Source of the DNA: Lachnospiraceae bacterium
Lineage (GTDB): Bacteria > Bacillota > Clostridia > Lachnospirales > Lachnospiraceae
Reading direction: 5' to 3'
NCBI GenBank assembly: GCA_024690885.1
Contig: JAILOI010000004.1
Span: 1-38,539 of the forward strand
Length of the DNA: 38,539 nt
The translations under genes were made by a program, and so were the position numbers. The notes below the pieces were generated by a model that was given only the letters and a program-made list of their open reading frames with translations, ran no database searches and was not told the DNA's origin. Shown here in pieces: positions 8,224 through 17,245 of the stretch (position 1 is the stretch's first letter; every line of letters begins with the position of its first letter).

Positions 8224-8252
8224 TTTACCCGGGAAAAAGGCTCTACTATACT
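8224..8252 (+). promoter_or_regulatory. Probable metE promoter
   Basis: TATACT (8247-8252) is a good -10. The matching -35 position (8224-8229, TTTACC) is poor, as expected for a promoter needing an activator. Transcription would start near 8259, so the in-frame ATG at 8199 lies upstream of the message and the real start is 8304. The leader is short and holds no SAM or T-box riboswitch. Confidence 0.5.
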
Positions 8253-8303
8253 CTTTTTAATATCTGTTGGGCAGAAAGCCCGAAGAAGAATGGAGATTAT
8301 GAT

Positions 8304-10601
8304 ATGAAAACAGCAGTGATTGGATTCCCGCGTATTGGTGCGGATCGGGAATTAAAGTTTGTAACCGAAGGATATTTCAAGGGGGAGCTGACCGAGGAGG
8401 CGCTCTTGGAAGAGGGTGCCCGTCAGCGTGCGTACGGATGGAAACAGCAGGCGGATGCCGGCGTGGATTTCATCTCCTCCAACGATTTCTCTCATTATGA
8501 TGGTTTGTTGGATACGGCGGTTTTGTTTCATGTGATTCCAAAGCGCTACTTGGATTTGGAAGTAAGCGATTTGGCGCGCTATTTTGCCATGGCCAGAGGC
8601 TATCAGGGAGCCGCAGGCAACGTAAAAGCCCAGGCGATGAAGAAGTGGTTTAATACCAACTATCACTATCTGGTACCGGAAATTGAGGATGATACCGAGA
8701 TTTTTTTGGCAGGAGATAAGCCAATCCGTGAGTATCGGGAAGCCAAGGCCTTGGGCGTTGTTACCAAGCCAACCATCGTGGGACCTTTTACCTTCTTGAA
8801 ACTGGCAAAGTTTGTGGGCAAGAAGACTCCGGCAGACGTGGTGCAGGCGTTGGGAGAAGCGTATGGCAAATTGGTGGAAGCCTTAGAAGCAGAGGGCGCA
8901 GAATGGATTCAGTTGGAGGAACCGTACTTGGTGCACGATGTGGATGCTGCGGATTGGAAGTTATTCCAGGCGGCCTACGCCCCAATTTTTGCTGCCAAAA
9001 AGAACGTAAAACTTTTGCTGCAGACCTACTTCGGCGATGTGCGTGATGTGTACAAGGACCTGGTAAATTTGGATTTCGATGGCATTGGTTTGGACTTCGT
9101 GGAAGGCCACAAGAGTCTGTTTCTGGTGGAGAAGTATGGCTTCCCGCAGGATAAGGTGTTGTTTGCCGGCGTGGTTAACGGCAAGAATATCTGGAAGAAC
9201 AACTACGCCAAAACCAAGGAACTGGTGGATGCCATTGCGGCAGCAGGGGTTTTAAGGATTGCGTTAAATACCTCTTGTTCCTTGTTGCATGTTCCATACA
9301 CCTTGGAATCGGAAGAAAAGCTTTCGGATGCTTACAAGAAGCATTTTGCCTATGCAAAAGAGAAACTATATGAGCTGAAAGACCTTGCCCAAATTGTTGG
9401 AAATACAACCGGTAGCAAGGCACTGTTGGAAGAGAATGCGAGCTGCTTTACAGAGCGTATCAACAGCCGGGATGAGGCGGTACAACAGCGGGTGAAGAAC
9501 ATCCAACCGGAGGACTACACCCGTCATCCGTCCTTTGATGAGCGTGCCAAGATTCAGAAGGAAGCATTACAGTTGCCGCTGTTTCCGACCACGACCATCG
9601 GTTCCTTCCCACAGACTGCAGACGTACGGAAGGCAAGATTGCAGTTCCGTCGCGGCGAGTTAAGCCGGGAAGATTATGTGGCATTCAACAAGGAGAAAAT
9701 CGCATCCTGCATCGCACTCCAGGAGGAGTTGGGCTTAGACGTGTTGGTTCACGGTGAGTTCGAGCGAAATGACATGGTGGAATACTTTGGTGAGCACTTA
9801 GAAGGTTATCTGTTTACCCAGAAGGCGTGGGTGCAGTCCTATGGTACCCGTTGCGTGAAGCCGCCGGTGATCTGGGGCGATGTATCCAGAAAAGCTCCGA
9901 TTACCGTGGATTGGGCTGTCTATGCACAAAGCTGCAGCGACAAGCCGGTCAAGGGTATGTTAACCGGTCCGGTGACCATCTTAAACTGGTCCTTCCCAAG
10001 AGAGGATATCAGCCTGAAGGAAAGTACCTTGCAGATTGCTCTGGCAATCCGTGATGAGGTATTGGACCTGGAGAAAAACGGTATCTCCATCATTCAGATT
10101 GATGAGGCAGCCCTGCGTGAGAAGCTTCCGCTGCGAAAAAGTGATTGGTACGAGTATTATCTCAACTGGGCCATCCCGGCATTCCGTCTGGTGGCCAGCG
10201 GTGTTGCAGCCAAGACCCAGATTCACACCCATATGTGCTACAGCGAGTTTACGGATATTATCCCGGCTATCGATGCCATGGATGCAGATGTAATCACCTT
10301 CGAGGCGTCCCGCTCCGACTTACAGATTCTAGATTCCTTGAAGGAGAACGAATTCCGCACCGCAGTGGGACCGGGTGTATACGACATTCACAGCCCACGC
10401 GTTCCTTCTGTGGAGGAGATTACACAGGCCTTAGAGCAGATGCTTTTGCGTGTGGAACAGAAGAAACTTTGGGTAAATCCGGATTGCGGGTTGAAGACCC
10501 GTGGGGAAACCGAGACCAAGGCCAGCTTAGCCAACCTGGTAACTGCTGCCAAGCAGCTGCGGAAGCAGATCCAAGGAGAGGATGTGCAGCAGGCAGGCTA
10601 A
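8304..10601 (+). CDS. metE: Cobalamin-independent methionine synthase
   Basis: 765 aa, typical MetE length, with both beta-barrel halves. It transfers the methyl group of 5-methyltetrahydropteroyl-polyglutamate to homocysteine in the cytoplasm, the last step of methionine synthesis. All four zinc ligands are present: His643 and Cys645 in [10 protein letters not shown], Glu667 in ITFEASRSD and Cys728 in NPDCGLKTR, offset by two from the E. coli positions. The catalytic Asp of [11 protein letters not shown] is present. The N-terminus [19 protein letters not shown] is typical and fixes the ATG at 8304, with GGAGA upstream. It stands alone behind a LysR-type operator. This enzyme makes methionine synthesis independent of the cobalamin system encoded at 32-38 kb. 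Confidence 0.97.
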   Translation: MKTAVIGFPRIGADRELKFVTEGYFKGELTEEALLEEGARQRAYGWKQQADAGVDFISSNDFSHYDGLLDTAVLFHVIPKRYLDLEVSDLARYFAMARGYQGAAGNVKAQAMKKWFNTNYHYLVPEIEDDTEIFLAGDKPIREYREAKALGVVTKPTIVGPFTFLKLAKFVGKKTPADVVQALGEAYGKLVEALEAEGAEWIQLEEPYLVHDVDAADWKLFQAAYAPIFAAKKNVKLLLQTYFGDVRDVYKDLVNLDFDGIGLDFVEGHKSLFLVEKYGFPQDKVLFAGVVNGKNIWKNNYAKTKELVDAIAAAGVLRIALNTSCSLLHVPYTLESEEKLSDAYKKHFAYAKEKLYELKDLAQIVGNTTGSKALLEENASCFTERINSRDEAVQQRVKNIQPEDYTRHPSFDERAKIQKEALQLPLFPTTTIGSFPQTADVRKARLQFRRGELSREDYVAFNKEKIASCIALQEELGLDVLVHGEFERNDMVEYFGEHLEGYLFTQKAWVQSYGTRCVKPPVIWGDVSRKAPITVDWAVYAQSCSDKPVKGMLTGPVTILNWSFPREDISLKESTLQIALAIRDEVLDLEKNGISIIQIDEAALREKLPLRKSDWYEYYLNWAIPAFRLVASGVAAKTQIHTHMCYSEFTDIIPAIDAMDADVITFEASRSDLQILDSLKENEFRTAVGPGVYDIHSPRVPSVEEITQALEQMLLRVEQKKLWVNPDCGLKTRGETETKASLANLVTAAKQLRKQIQGEDVQQAG

Positions 10602-10650
10602 GGTGGAATGAAATTCATGCATTGGTGAATGAATTGGCGTGCTTCGTACA

Positions 10651-10679
10651 TTGACCCGGAAATTGGGAAAATGTATAAT
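10651..10679 (+). promoter_or_regulatory. Promoter of the dha operon
   Basis: TTGACC (10651-10656), 17-bp spacer, TATAAT (10674-10679): a near-consensus housekeeping promoter. Transcription would start near 10686, giving a leader of about 85 bases. Confidence 0.8.
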
Positions 10680-10682
10680 GAT

Positions 10683-10754
10683 TTGCATAGAAGTTGTGCG
10701 AAAAGATAAGTATAGATGTACTTTTTGCACAAAAATTATTACAATTTTATGCAA
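10683..10754 (+). promoter_or_regulatory. Nested inverted repeats in the dha leader
   Basis: Outer arms TTGCATA (10683-10689) and TATGCAA (10748-10754) enclose inner arms TGTGCGAAAAG (10695-10705) and CTTTTTGCACA (10721-10731, 10 of 11 complementary). The outer right arm ends one base before AGGAGG (10756-10761). This may be an RNA fold that gates translation, or a pair of operator half-sites at the start of transcription. Confidence 0.5.
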
Positions 10755-10770
10755 CAGGAGGCATGGGGGA

Positions 10771-11394
10771 ATGGCATCCAAGATTTATCAATGCGTGGAG
10801 CAAATTGGCAACGCAATCATTGAGAACAAAGACTTTTTGACAGATTTGGACCGGGAAATCGGTGACGCTGACCATGGTGTGAACATGGCCCGTGGATTTA
10901 CGGAGGTATTGGCCGTACTTCCACAGGAGGAAGCGGATTTGGGTGTGGTACTGAAGAAGGTTGGTATGACACTTTTATCCAAGGTTGGCGGCGCCAGTGG
11001 TCCGCTGTATGGTACGGCTTATATGAAGGCCGCAGTTCCGTTGGCAGGCAAGACATCCCTGACCGTAGCGGATGGCAAGGCTGTGTTTGAAGCGGTGATT
11101 GGCGGTATTCAGATGCGCGGCAAGGCAACCCGAGGGGAGAAGACCATGTTGGACGCACTGATTCCGGCACAGGAAGCATATGTTGCGGCGGCAGATGCCG
11201 GCGCAGACGCAGCAACCTGTTTGGAGAAGGCTTGTGAAGCCGCACGGGAAGGCGTGGAGTATACCAAGACCATTGCTGCAACCAAGGGCCGCGCAAGCTA
11301 TTTGGGCGAGCGTTCCATCGGACATCAGGATCCGGGCGCAACGTCTGCCACCATTACGCTGGAAAGTATCCGTGATTTTGTAAAGGGTATGTAG
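10771..11394 (+). CDS. dhaL: Dihydroxyacetone kinase, ADP-binding L subunit
   Basis: 207 aa, all-helical DhaL. The metal and ADP-binding pattern DREIGDADHGVNM (near residues 27-39) and GGASGPLYGTAY are diagnostic. DhaL holds ADP permanently: it accepts phosphate from DhaM and passes it to dihydroxyacetone bound on DhaK, so this is the PTS type, not the ATP type. ATG 10771 has AGGAGG (10756-10761) nine bases upstream; longer in-frame starts overlap the promoter. First gene of an operon in the order L-M-K, with dhaM starting nine bases after its stop. Confidence 0.92.
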   Translation: MASKIYQCVEQIGNAIIENKDFLTDLDREIGDADHGVNMARGFTEVLAVLPQEEADLGVVLKKVGMTLLSKVGGASGPLYGTAYMKAAVPLAGKTSLTVADGKAVFEAVIGGIQMRGKATRGEKTMLDALIPAQEAYVAAADAGADAATCLEKACEAAREGVEYTKTIAATKGRASYLGERSIGHQDPGATSATITLESIRDFVKGM

Positions 11395-11402
11395 GAGGCG
11401 TC

Positions 11403-11792
11403 ATGGTAGGAATTGTTGTTGTATCACATAGTAAAAAGGTAGCAGAAGGCGTTGTGGAGCTGGCCGCGCAGATGGCCGGCGCCAACGATCACATCATTCC
11501 CTGCGGGGGCATGGAGGATGGCAGTATCGGAACGGACGCTGTTCGTATTATGGAAGCAATTTCGGATGCAAACACCGGGGATGGTGTGGCGATTCTTGTC
11601 GATTTGGGCAGTGGGATTCTAAGTACACAAACGGCCTTAGACTTATTGGAAGAGCCTATCGATGCGCGGATTGCAGACGCTCCGATTCTGGAAGGTGCTG
11701 TGGCAGCAGCTGCGGAAGCCGGACAGGGAACGAGCCTGGACGCAGTCATTGGTGCGGCAGAGGAAGCGCGGACATTTTCAAAAAATTTATGA
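11403..11792 (+). CDS. dhaM: Dihydroxyacetone kinase phosphotransferase subunit (EIIA-Man domain)
   Basis: 129 aa, a single EIIA-mannose-type domain. VVVSHSKKVAEG places the phosphorylated His at residue 9, close to the N-terminus as in the family, and LVDLGSGILSTQTALD is typical. It carries phosphate from HPr to the ADP on DhaL. It lacks the HPr and EI-like domains fused in E. coli DhaM, the normal state in Gram-positives. AGGAGG precedes the ATG. dhaK follows after 64 bases. Confidence 0.92.
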   Translation: MVGIVVVSHSKKVAEGVVELAAQMAGANDHIIPCGGMEDGSIGTDAVRIMEAISDANTGDGVAILVDLGSGILSTQTALDLLEEPIDARIADAPILEGAVAAAAEAGQGTSLDAVIGAAEEARTFSKNL

Positions 11793-11856
11793 GTTGGTTG
11801 ATTTGACAGGGAGGGGCCCTGTTGAAGATATGCACAATGAAAAGGGGGAACTTACA

Positions 11857-12852
11857 TTGAAAAAGCTAATTAACAATCCAGAGAACATCGTAGATGAGAT
11901 GCTTGAAAGCATGGTGGCTGCACACCCGGAGTATGTAAAACGGGTGGAGGGCGCTGATGTGTTGGTAAGAGCAGGGGGCTCTGCCGGCAAGGTGGTCCTG
12001 ATTTCCGGTGGTGGTTCCGGTCATGAACCGGCCCATGGCGGATACGTAGGCAAAGGTATGCTGGATGCAGCGGTTGCAGGTGCGATGTTTACGTCACCGA
12101 CACCGGATCAGGTGTATGAAGCAATCAAAGCTGCAGACGGTGGCAAGGGTGTGTTACTGATTATCAAAAACTACACCGGTGATGTGATGAACTTCGAGAT
12201 GGCTGCAGATATGGCAGCAGATGAAGGCGTTCAGGTGGAGCAGGTGGTGGTCAATGATGACGTGGCCGTTGAGAATAGTACCTGGACCACCGGTCGTCGT
12301 GGTATTGCCGGAACGATTTTTGTACATAAGTGTGCAGGCGCTGCAGCAGAAGCCGGCAAGGATTTGGCTGCGGTAAAGGCTGTGGCAGAGAAGGTCATTG
12401 CAAATGTACGCTCCATGGGTATGGCAGTGGCTCCGTGTACCGTTCCTTCCGCAGGAAAGCCAAGCTTTGAATTGGCAGAGGATGAGGTGGAAATCGGTAT
12501 GGGAATTCACGGTGAGCCGGGTACCCACCGGGAGAAAATCCGTTCAGCAGAGGGTACCACCAATCACCTGTTGGACAAGATTCTTGCAGAGGGCATCTAC
12601 AAGAAGGGGGACAAAGTGGCAGTGATGGTCAATGGCTTAGGTGGCACACCACTCCAGGAATTATACGTATGTAATTTGGCGGTAACCAAGCGCCTGGCCG
12701 CAGAGGGCATTACCATTGCAAAGACGCTGGTGGGCAATTATATGACATCCATCGATATGGAAGGCTATTCCGTTTCCTTGTTGAAACTGGATGACGAGTT
12801 GGAAGGCTATCTCAATGCGACAGCCGATACACCTGCATTTAAGGAACTTTAA
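11857..12852 (+). CDS. dhaK: Dihydroxyacetone kinase, substrate-binding K subunit (TTG start)
   Basis: 331 aa from TTG 11857 (MKKLINNPENIVDEMLES), with AAGGGGG eight bases upstream. An in-frame ATG at 11830 would add nine residues, but the TTG start puts the catalytic residues at His56 (SGHEPAHGG), Asp109 and His218 (MGIHGEPG), the numbers known for E. coli DhaK, which supports it. His218 binds dihydroxyacetone covalently. The product, dihydroxyacetone phosphate, enters glycolysis. No glycerol dehydrogenase or dha regulator is visible nearby, so the source of dihydroxyacetone (glycerol or external) is not shown. Last gene of the operon, ended by the terminator at 12864-12894. Confidence 0.95.
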   Translation: MKKLINNPENIVDEMLESMVAAHPEYVKRVEGADVLVRAGGSAGKVVLISGGGSGHEPAHGGYVGKGMLDAAVAGAMFTSPTPDQVYEAIKAADGGKGVLLIIKNYTGDVMNFEMAADMAADEGVQVEQVVVNDDVAVENSTWTTGRRGIAGTIFVHKCAGAAAEAGKDLAAVKAVAEKVIANVRSMGMAVAPCTVPSAGKPSFELAEDEVEIGMGIHGEPGTHREKIRSAEGTTNHLLDKILAEGIYKKGDKVAVMVNGLGGTPLQELYVCNLAVTKRLAAEGITIAKTLVGNYMTSIDMEGYSVSLLKLDDELEGYLNATADTPAFKEL

Positions 12853-12863
12853 TATACATTTAG

Positions 12864-12894
12864 CTCCGTCTGTCTTGGCAGACGGAGTTTTTTT
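12864..12894 (+). terminator. Terminator of the dha operon
   Basis: Perfect nine-base-pair stem CTCCGTCTG/CAGACGGAG (12864-12872 and 12879-12887), loop TCTTGG, followed by seven T. Confidence 0.95.
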
Positions 12895-12952
12895 GCTTTA
12901 TACAAAGTGATAAAATGAGGGAAATAAGCAAAGAAGTAAGAGAGGGAATCCT

Positions 12953-13534
12953 ATGTTTGAGGCGTTAAAACGAATTCGATTACATGTAACATTGTCAGCT
13001 GTTTTGACCTTGGCTTTGGGCGTGGTTCTAATTGCACGGCCGGTATCCGCGGTATTGGTAATTGCCCAGGCGGTTGGCGTTCTTGTGATTATTATTGGAG
13101 TGCTTATGCTGGTTGGTGGTATTGCTTCCGGAGGACGCAGCTATGGTGGAATCATTGCCGGAGCGATTGTGGCATTGATTGGCGGATGGGTGCTGATGAA
13201 TCCGGACAAGGCGGCGACCATTATACCTATGGTCATAGGTGTGCTTTTGATTGCCCATGGTATTCAGGATTTCTCGCTGGCATTCTCCATGAAGCAGGCG
13301 AGAGGAAGCCGATGGGTTTTCATTATCTGCTTTGCAATCCTAAATATTATATTTGGAGTGATCTGTGTTACCTCCGGCTTAGGCGTGGTAAGCGTTGGCA
13401 TGATGTTTGTGGGGGCAATGCTTGTATATGATGGTTTATCATCCATGGTGGTGGTGCACCGTGTGAACGCAGCAGAGCGAAGGTTTATTGATGCAGAAGC
13501 ACGTATTTTAGATGATGAAGATGACCTGTTTTAA
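12953..13534 (+). CDS. HdeD/DUF308-like membrane protein
   Basis: 193 aa, about six transmembrane helices in three pairs separated by short turns, with the repeated G-x-x-L/V-I-x-P pattern of the HdeD/DUF308 family: GVVLIARPVSAV near residue 22 and GGWVLMNPDKAATIIPMVIGVLL near 80. The C-terminus is acidic (EARILDDEDDLF) and cytoplasmic. HdeD in E. coli is linked to acid resistance; in Firmicutes the function is not known. GAGAGGGA precedes the ATG. Monocistronic between two terminators; its last codons form half of its own terminator. Confidence 0.8.
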   Translation: MFEALKRIRLHVTLSAVLTLALGVVLIARPVSAVLVIAQAVGVLVIIIGVLMLVGGIASGGRSYGGIIAGAIVALIGGWVLMNPDKAATIIPMVIGVLLIAHGIQDFSLAFSMKQARGSRWVFIICFAILNIIFGVICVTSGLGVVSVGMMFVGAMLVYDGLSSMVVVHRVNAAERRFIDAEARILDDEDDLF

Positions 13535-13550
13535 GCAGGTCATCTTTTTT
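13519..13550 (+). terminator. Terminator overlapping the end of the DUF308 gene
   Basis: AGATGACCTG (13519-13528) pairs with CAGGTCATCT (13536-13545) around TTTTAAG, followed by a T-run. The left arm encodes the last residues and the stop codon is in the loop. Confidence 0.92.
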
Positions 13551-13567
13551 CAGTTTAGATAGTTTCG

Positions 13568-13622
13568 ATGGAAAAATGATGGAAATGTTATGGAAAGCAT
13601 ACAAAATACAAATCATTTCCAT
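13568..13622. promoter_or_regulatory. Three ATGGAAA direct repeats at 11-bp spacing plus an inverted copy
   Basis: ATGGAAA begins at 13568, 13579 and 13590, exactly 11 bp apart, and TTTCCAT lies at 13616-13622. Repeats on one face of the helix are typical of OmpR/PhoP-type response regulator sites. They lie 90-140 bp upstream of the solute-binding protein start. Confidence 0.5.
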
Positions 13623-13709
13623 AAAGTCTCTTGTGAGGTGGATTTGAAGGGAGTAAAATAGGCTTATCAGTAAATAGATTTTACGCAATATACTTAGAGG
13701 AGGACCAGG

Positions 13710-14966
13710 ATGAGAATGAGAAAATTATTACTTATTCCAGTATTTTTTAGTCTTCTGGTATGTGGATGTGGCAAACAATCGACGACAACAGGAACATCAA
13801 ACCAGGAAGCAACCACTGCGGAGGAAATTCCAAGTGGAGACGTAACATTGACCCTCTGGGGTGCAGAAGAGGATGGTGCACTTTTAGAGCAGATTACGTC
13901 CGCCTTTGCTTCAGAGCACAGTAGTGAAGCAAATATCAGCTTCAATATCGTGCCAATGAGTGAATCGGAATGTAAGGATCAGATTCTTGGCAATATCAAT
14001 GAAGCGCCGGATGTGTTTACCTTTGCAGACGATCAGGTGCGTGCCCTTGCAGCTGCCGGTGTACTTGGACAGGTGGAGAATGCCGATGTTTCCAGCCGAA
14101 ACATTGCAGCGTCCGTAGATGCAGCCTCTATTAACGGAAACTTATATGCGTATCCGCTGACTGCGGACAACGGTTACTTTTTGTACTACAACAAGGCCTA
14201 TTTCCAGGAGAGTGATCTGGCAACCTTGGATGGTATTCTTGCGGTTGCTGCGTCCAATGGCAAGCAGGTATCCATGGAAGTATCATCCGGATGGTATATG
14301 TACTCCTTCTTCGGTAATACCGGTTTGGAACTGGGATTAAACGATGACGGAATTACCAATTATTGTACCTGGAATTCCACTGAGAATCCGATTACGGGTG
14401 TGGATGTAGCCAATGCTATGTTGGCCATCGCTTACAATCCTGGATTTGTGAATGGTGGCGATGACGTCCTCAAGGAGGGTGCAGCCAACGATACCGTCAT
14501 TGCAGGTGTGTCCGGTGTGTGGTTGTCTACGGATTTGGCGGAAATCTGGGGCGACAATTTAGGTGCAGTCAAGCTTCCGACTTATACGGTAGCCGGACAG
14601 CAGGTACAGATGGCTTCCTATGCCGGCTATAAGCTGATTGGCGTAAATCAGCATTCTGCCAATGTTTATTGGGCCAACGCGTTTGCCGATTATCTCTCCA
14701 ACGAGGAGAATCAGACCCTTCGATTTGAGATGCGTGGCCAGGGTCCTTCCAATTCAAACGCAGCATCATCTTCTGCAGTTGCAGCATCACCGGCCATTCA
14801 GGCAGTCATTGCCCAGTCGGAATATGCACAGCTGCAACGTGTCGGTGGTGCCTATTGGGATCCGGCGACCGCTTTTTCAGAGGCGATTTTAAGCGGCTCC
14901 GTAGGTGATTTACAGGAACTGATGGATACCTTGGTTGCTGGTATTACAGCAAAGGTTACGGATTAA
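13710..14966 (+). CDS. Extracellular solute-binding lipoprotein, MalE-like (family 1)
   Basis: 418 aa. Lipoprotein signal with lipobox LVCGC (Cys20), then a Thr/Ser-rich linker. The mature protein has family-1 binding-protein landmarks: [18 protein letters not shown] at the start, [41 protein letters not shown] and the C-terminal helix region. This fold usually binds maltose/maltodextrins or other oligosaccharides. No membrane component or ATPase is adjacent; a chemoreceptor starts 16 bases after the stop, so the pair is surely co-transcribed. The protein may deliver an oligosaccharide to a distant permease, to the receptor, or both. AGGAGG precedes the ATG. Possible regulator sites lie at 13568-13622. 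Confidence 0.88.
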   Translation: MRMRKLLLIPVFFSLLVCGCGKQSTTTGTSNQEATTAEEIPSGDVTLTLWGAEEDGALLEQITSAFASEHSSEANISFNIVPMSESECKDQILGNINEAPDVFTFADDQVRALAAAGVLGQVENADVSSRNIAASVDAASINGNLYAYPLTADNGYFLYYNKAYFQESDLATLDGILAVAASNGKQVSMEVSSGWYMYSFFGNTGLELGLNDDGITNYCTWNSTENPITGVDVANAMLAIAYNPGFVNGGDDVLKEGAANDTVIAGVSGVWLSTDLAEIWGDNLGAVKLPTYTVAGQQVQMASYAGYKLIGVNQHSANVYWANAFADYLSNEENQTLRFEMRGQGPSNSNAASSSAVAASPAIQAVIAQSEYAQLQRVGGAYWDPATAFSEAILSGSVGDLQELMDTLVAGITAKVTD

Positions 14967-14982
14967 GGAAGGAGGCAGCCAT

Positions 14983-16710
14983 ATGAAGAAGAAAAAAAGT
15001 ATTCGCGTTATGGTGCTGGCACCGGTTTTGGTGTTAGGCCTTTTGACTATCGTATCCAATATCATTGCATTACTAAGCATCCAGAGTGTAAACAAGAATG
15101 CAACGGTCATTGCCAATGAGTCCCTGCAGGGAACCATAGCATTAAGCTCGGTGCAGCAGCAGTCGGAGCAGTTATACCAGATGGCCTTGTCCCATATCGT
15201 ATCTACGGATTTCGACAATATGGTACGTATGGTGGAGTCCATTGATGAGATAGAGGCAACTCTGGAAGAAAACATTGCAGCCTATGGCACGTATGTGAAC
15301 AGTTCTTCCAAATCGGCCTATCATGCGCTGCAAGAGGATTATGCCGGCATGAAGCAGGCAGTCTTCCAGTTGACGGCGTATAGTGCCAACCAGAAGAATG
15401 AAGAAGCGTATGCCATGGCCAACGGTGAGGTGAAATCTTTTGCAGAAGCAATCGAAGCAGATACCACCGCCTTAAGCGAGGTATTGAACAAGGATACCGA
15501 AGCGAAAACAGCAGCCCTTTCCCGTGTATATCATCTGTCCCTTGTAATTGCAATCGTTACGGTGATACTAAGTGTAATCGCAGTATTGTTTGCAATCCTG
15601 ATGGTTATGCGTAATGTTATTCGCCCGATTAAGAAAACCCACGATGAGTTGAATGAAATCATCAGTGGCATCGATCGTCATGAGGGTGATTTGACCAAGC
15701 GTATTACCATTCTATCCGACGATGAAGTTGGAGCAGTTGGCAAGGGTATCAATACTTTCATGGAGAAGTTACAGACCATTTTCGGCATGATTTCCAAGAA
15801 CTCCGGGGATATGGAAAACGTGGTACGGGAAGTACTTGGATCCGTAAACACCTCCAATAGCTCGGCTTCCGATTTGTCCGCATTGACCGAAGAACTTTCT
15901 GCTACCATGCAGGAAGTTGCCAATAATACCGGTTCCATCAACGAGAATGCATCCGAAGTCAGCGACAAGGTTCGTACCATCGCTGAGAAGTCTGCAGAGA
16001 TCAACGAATACTCCAAGCAGATGAAGGAACATGCAGACTCCATGGAGCATGCAGCACGTTCCACAGCAGAAGAGACCAGTCGAAGACTCGAAGAGATTCT
16101 GGTGGTCTTGAATCAGGCAATTGAAGAAGCCAAGAGCGTTGACCAGGTCAATGCCTTAACGGATGATATCTTAAGCATTGCGGCACAGACCAACCTGTTG
16201 GCGTTGAATGCTTCCATCGAGGCTGCACGTGCCGGAGAGGCCGGTAAGGGATTTGCGGTTGTTGCAGATGAAATCAGTAATCTGGCAGCTTCCAGTAAGG
16301 AATCCGCAAGCAATATTCAGAATATCAATAACATCATTATGAACGCGGTACACGCGTTATCCTCCCATGCAAACAGTTTGGTTGGCTACATGGAAGAATC
16401 CATCCAGCCGGCATTTGAGGACTTCGTGGTACAGGGTGGCAAGTACAAGGAGAACGCGACCTATATCGAAGGCGTGATGGATGATTTCGCCAAGGAAACC
16501 GAGGTATTGAACCAGTTAACCGCAGAGATTGCAGAGAACATCAATACGATTTCTGTTGCCATCGATGAAGGCGTGAAGGGTGTCAGCGGTGCAGCAGACA
16601 GTACCCAGACCCTGGTTTACGATATGGACAATATCACGTCCCGTATGGATGAAAACCAGCGCATCGCCAGTGATCTGATGAACGAAACCACCATCTTCAA
16701 AAAGCTATAA
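14983..16710 (+). CDS. Methyl-accepting chemotaxis protein with four-helix-bundle-type sensor
   Basis: 575 aa from ATG 14983, chosen because GGAAGGAGG lies nine bases upstream; a longer in-frame ATG at 14935 lies inside the previous gene. TM1 about 9-33, an extracytoplasmic helical region of about 150 residues (the size of a 4HB_MCP domain, rich in heptads), TM2 about 184-208, HAMP about 209-265, and the signalling domain with tip [20 protein letters not shown] near residues 402-421. A helical-bundle sensor can bind small ligands or dock a loaded binding protein, as Tar docks MalE; the MalE-like gene just upstream makes that attractive but unproven. Ended by the terminator at 16727-16759. Confidence 0.92.
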   Translation: MKKKKSIRVMVLAPVLVLGLLTIVSNIIALLSIQSVNKNATVIANESLQGTIALSSVQQQSEQLYQMALSHIVSTDFDNMVRMVESIDEIEATLEENIAAYGTYVNSSSKSAYHALQEDYAGMKQAVFQLTAYSANQKNEEAYAMANGEVKSFAEAIEADTTALSEVLNKDTEAKTAALSRVYHLSLVIAIVTVILSVIAVLFAILMVMRNVIRPIKKTHDELNEIISGIDRHEGDLTKRITILSDDEVGAVGKGINTFMEKLQTIFGMISKNSGDMENVVREVLGSVNTSNSSASDLSALTEELSATMQEVANNTGSINENASEVSDKVRTIAEKSAEINEYSKQMKEHADSMEHAARSTAEETSRRLEEILVVLNQAIEEAKSVDQVNALTDDILSIAAQTNLLALNASIEAARAGEAGKGFAVVADEISNLAASSKESASNIQNINNIIMNAVHALSSHANSLVGYMEESIQPAFEDFVVQGGKYKENATYIEGVMDDFAKETEVLNQLTAEIAENINTISVAIDEGVKGVSGAADSTQTLVYDMDNITSRMDENQRIASDLMNETTIFKKL

Positions 16711-16726
16711 ATCCAGTGTTTATGCG

Positions 16727-16759
16727 GCACCGTCCCAATTATGGGGCGGTGCTTTTTTT
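16727..16759 (+). terminator. Terminator after the second chemoreceptor
   Basis: GCACCGTCCC (16727-16736) pairs with GGGGCGGTGC (16743-16752), one wobble, loop AATTAT, then seven T. Confidence 0.95.
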
Positions 16760-16792
16760 GATGTGAAAAAGTTTATAAAATAAACAGCATAT

Positions 16793-16826
16793 AACAGTTG
16801 ACAACAGTTATGTACTGTTATATAGT
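16793..16826 (+). promoter_or_regulatory. Promoter and likely auto-operator of the GntR-ABC operon
   Basis: TTGACA (16798-16803), 17 bp, TATAGT (16821-16826). The spacer contains the palindrome AACAGT-N5-ACTGTT (16803-16819), and another AACAGT lies at 16793-16798, ten bp upstream in direct orientation. A repressor bound here would block RNA polymerase, the usual arrangement for YtrA-type GntR regulators. Confidence 0.82.
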
Positions 16827-16867
16827 GTTTATAACAAGAGAAACAAATTCGATATCGAGGTAAGAAC

Positions 16868-17245
16868 ATGAACATTATTGTAAACAGTTCTTCTATGGTG
16901 CCAATCTACGAGCAGATTGTAGAAGCGGTACAGAAGGCAATTGTATCCGGTGAAGTAGTAGCGGATGAGGCATTGCCTTCCGTAAGAAGCCTGGCAGCGA
17001 CACTGAAAATCAGCGCGTTGACCGTGAAGAAGGCATATGACCAGTTGGAAGCCGATGGCTTGGTAACCACCATCCATGGCAAGGGGACGTATGTTTTGGG
17101 TATGAACCCGGGGATGCTGCGTGAAGAGCAGTTACGGGAAATCGAACAGGACATGAACCGTGCGGTGGAGAAAGCAAGAGGATATGGCATCAGCAAAGAA
17201 GAACTACAGGAAATTTTTGAAATGGTGACAGAGGTAATTGTATGA
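16868..17245 (+). CDS. GntR-family regulator, YtrA type
   Basis: 125 aa. A GntR winged helix (about 8-75) with PIYEQIVEAVQKAIVSGEV and SVRSLAATLKISALTVKKAYDQ, then a short helical tail (about 80-125) and no effector domain, which defines the small YtrA group. Such proteins repress an adjacent ABC transporter operon and are often relieved by cell-wall-active antibiotics. The gene overlaps the ATPase gene by four bases (ATGA), so they are translationally coupled. The palindrome inside its promoter is the likely operator. Inducer not readable from sequence. Confidence 0.9.
   Translation: MNIIVNSSSMVPIYEQIVEAVQKAIVSGEVVADEALPSVRSLAATLKISALTVKKAYDQLEADGLVTTIHGKGTYVLGMNPGMLREEQLREIEQDMNRAVEKARGYGISKEELQEIFEMVTEVIV

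Noticed and set aside
8136-8303. SAM, T-box or cobalamin riboswitch before metE
   Set aside because: The predicted leader is only about 45 bases with no conserved boxes.
10145-10654. 169-codon plus-strand frame
   Set aside because: Overlaps the end of metE in another frame; metE carries intact zinc ligands there.
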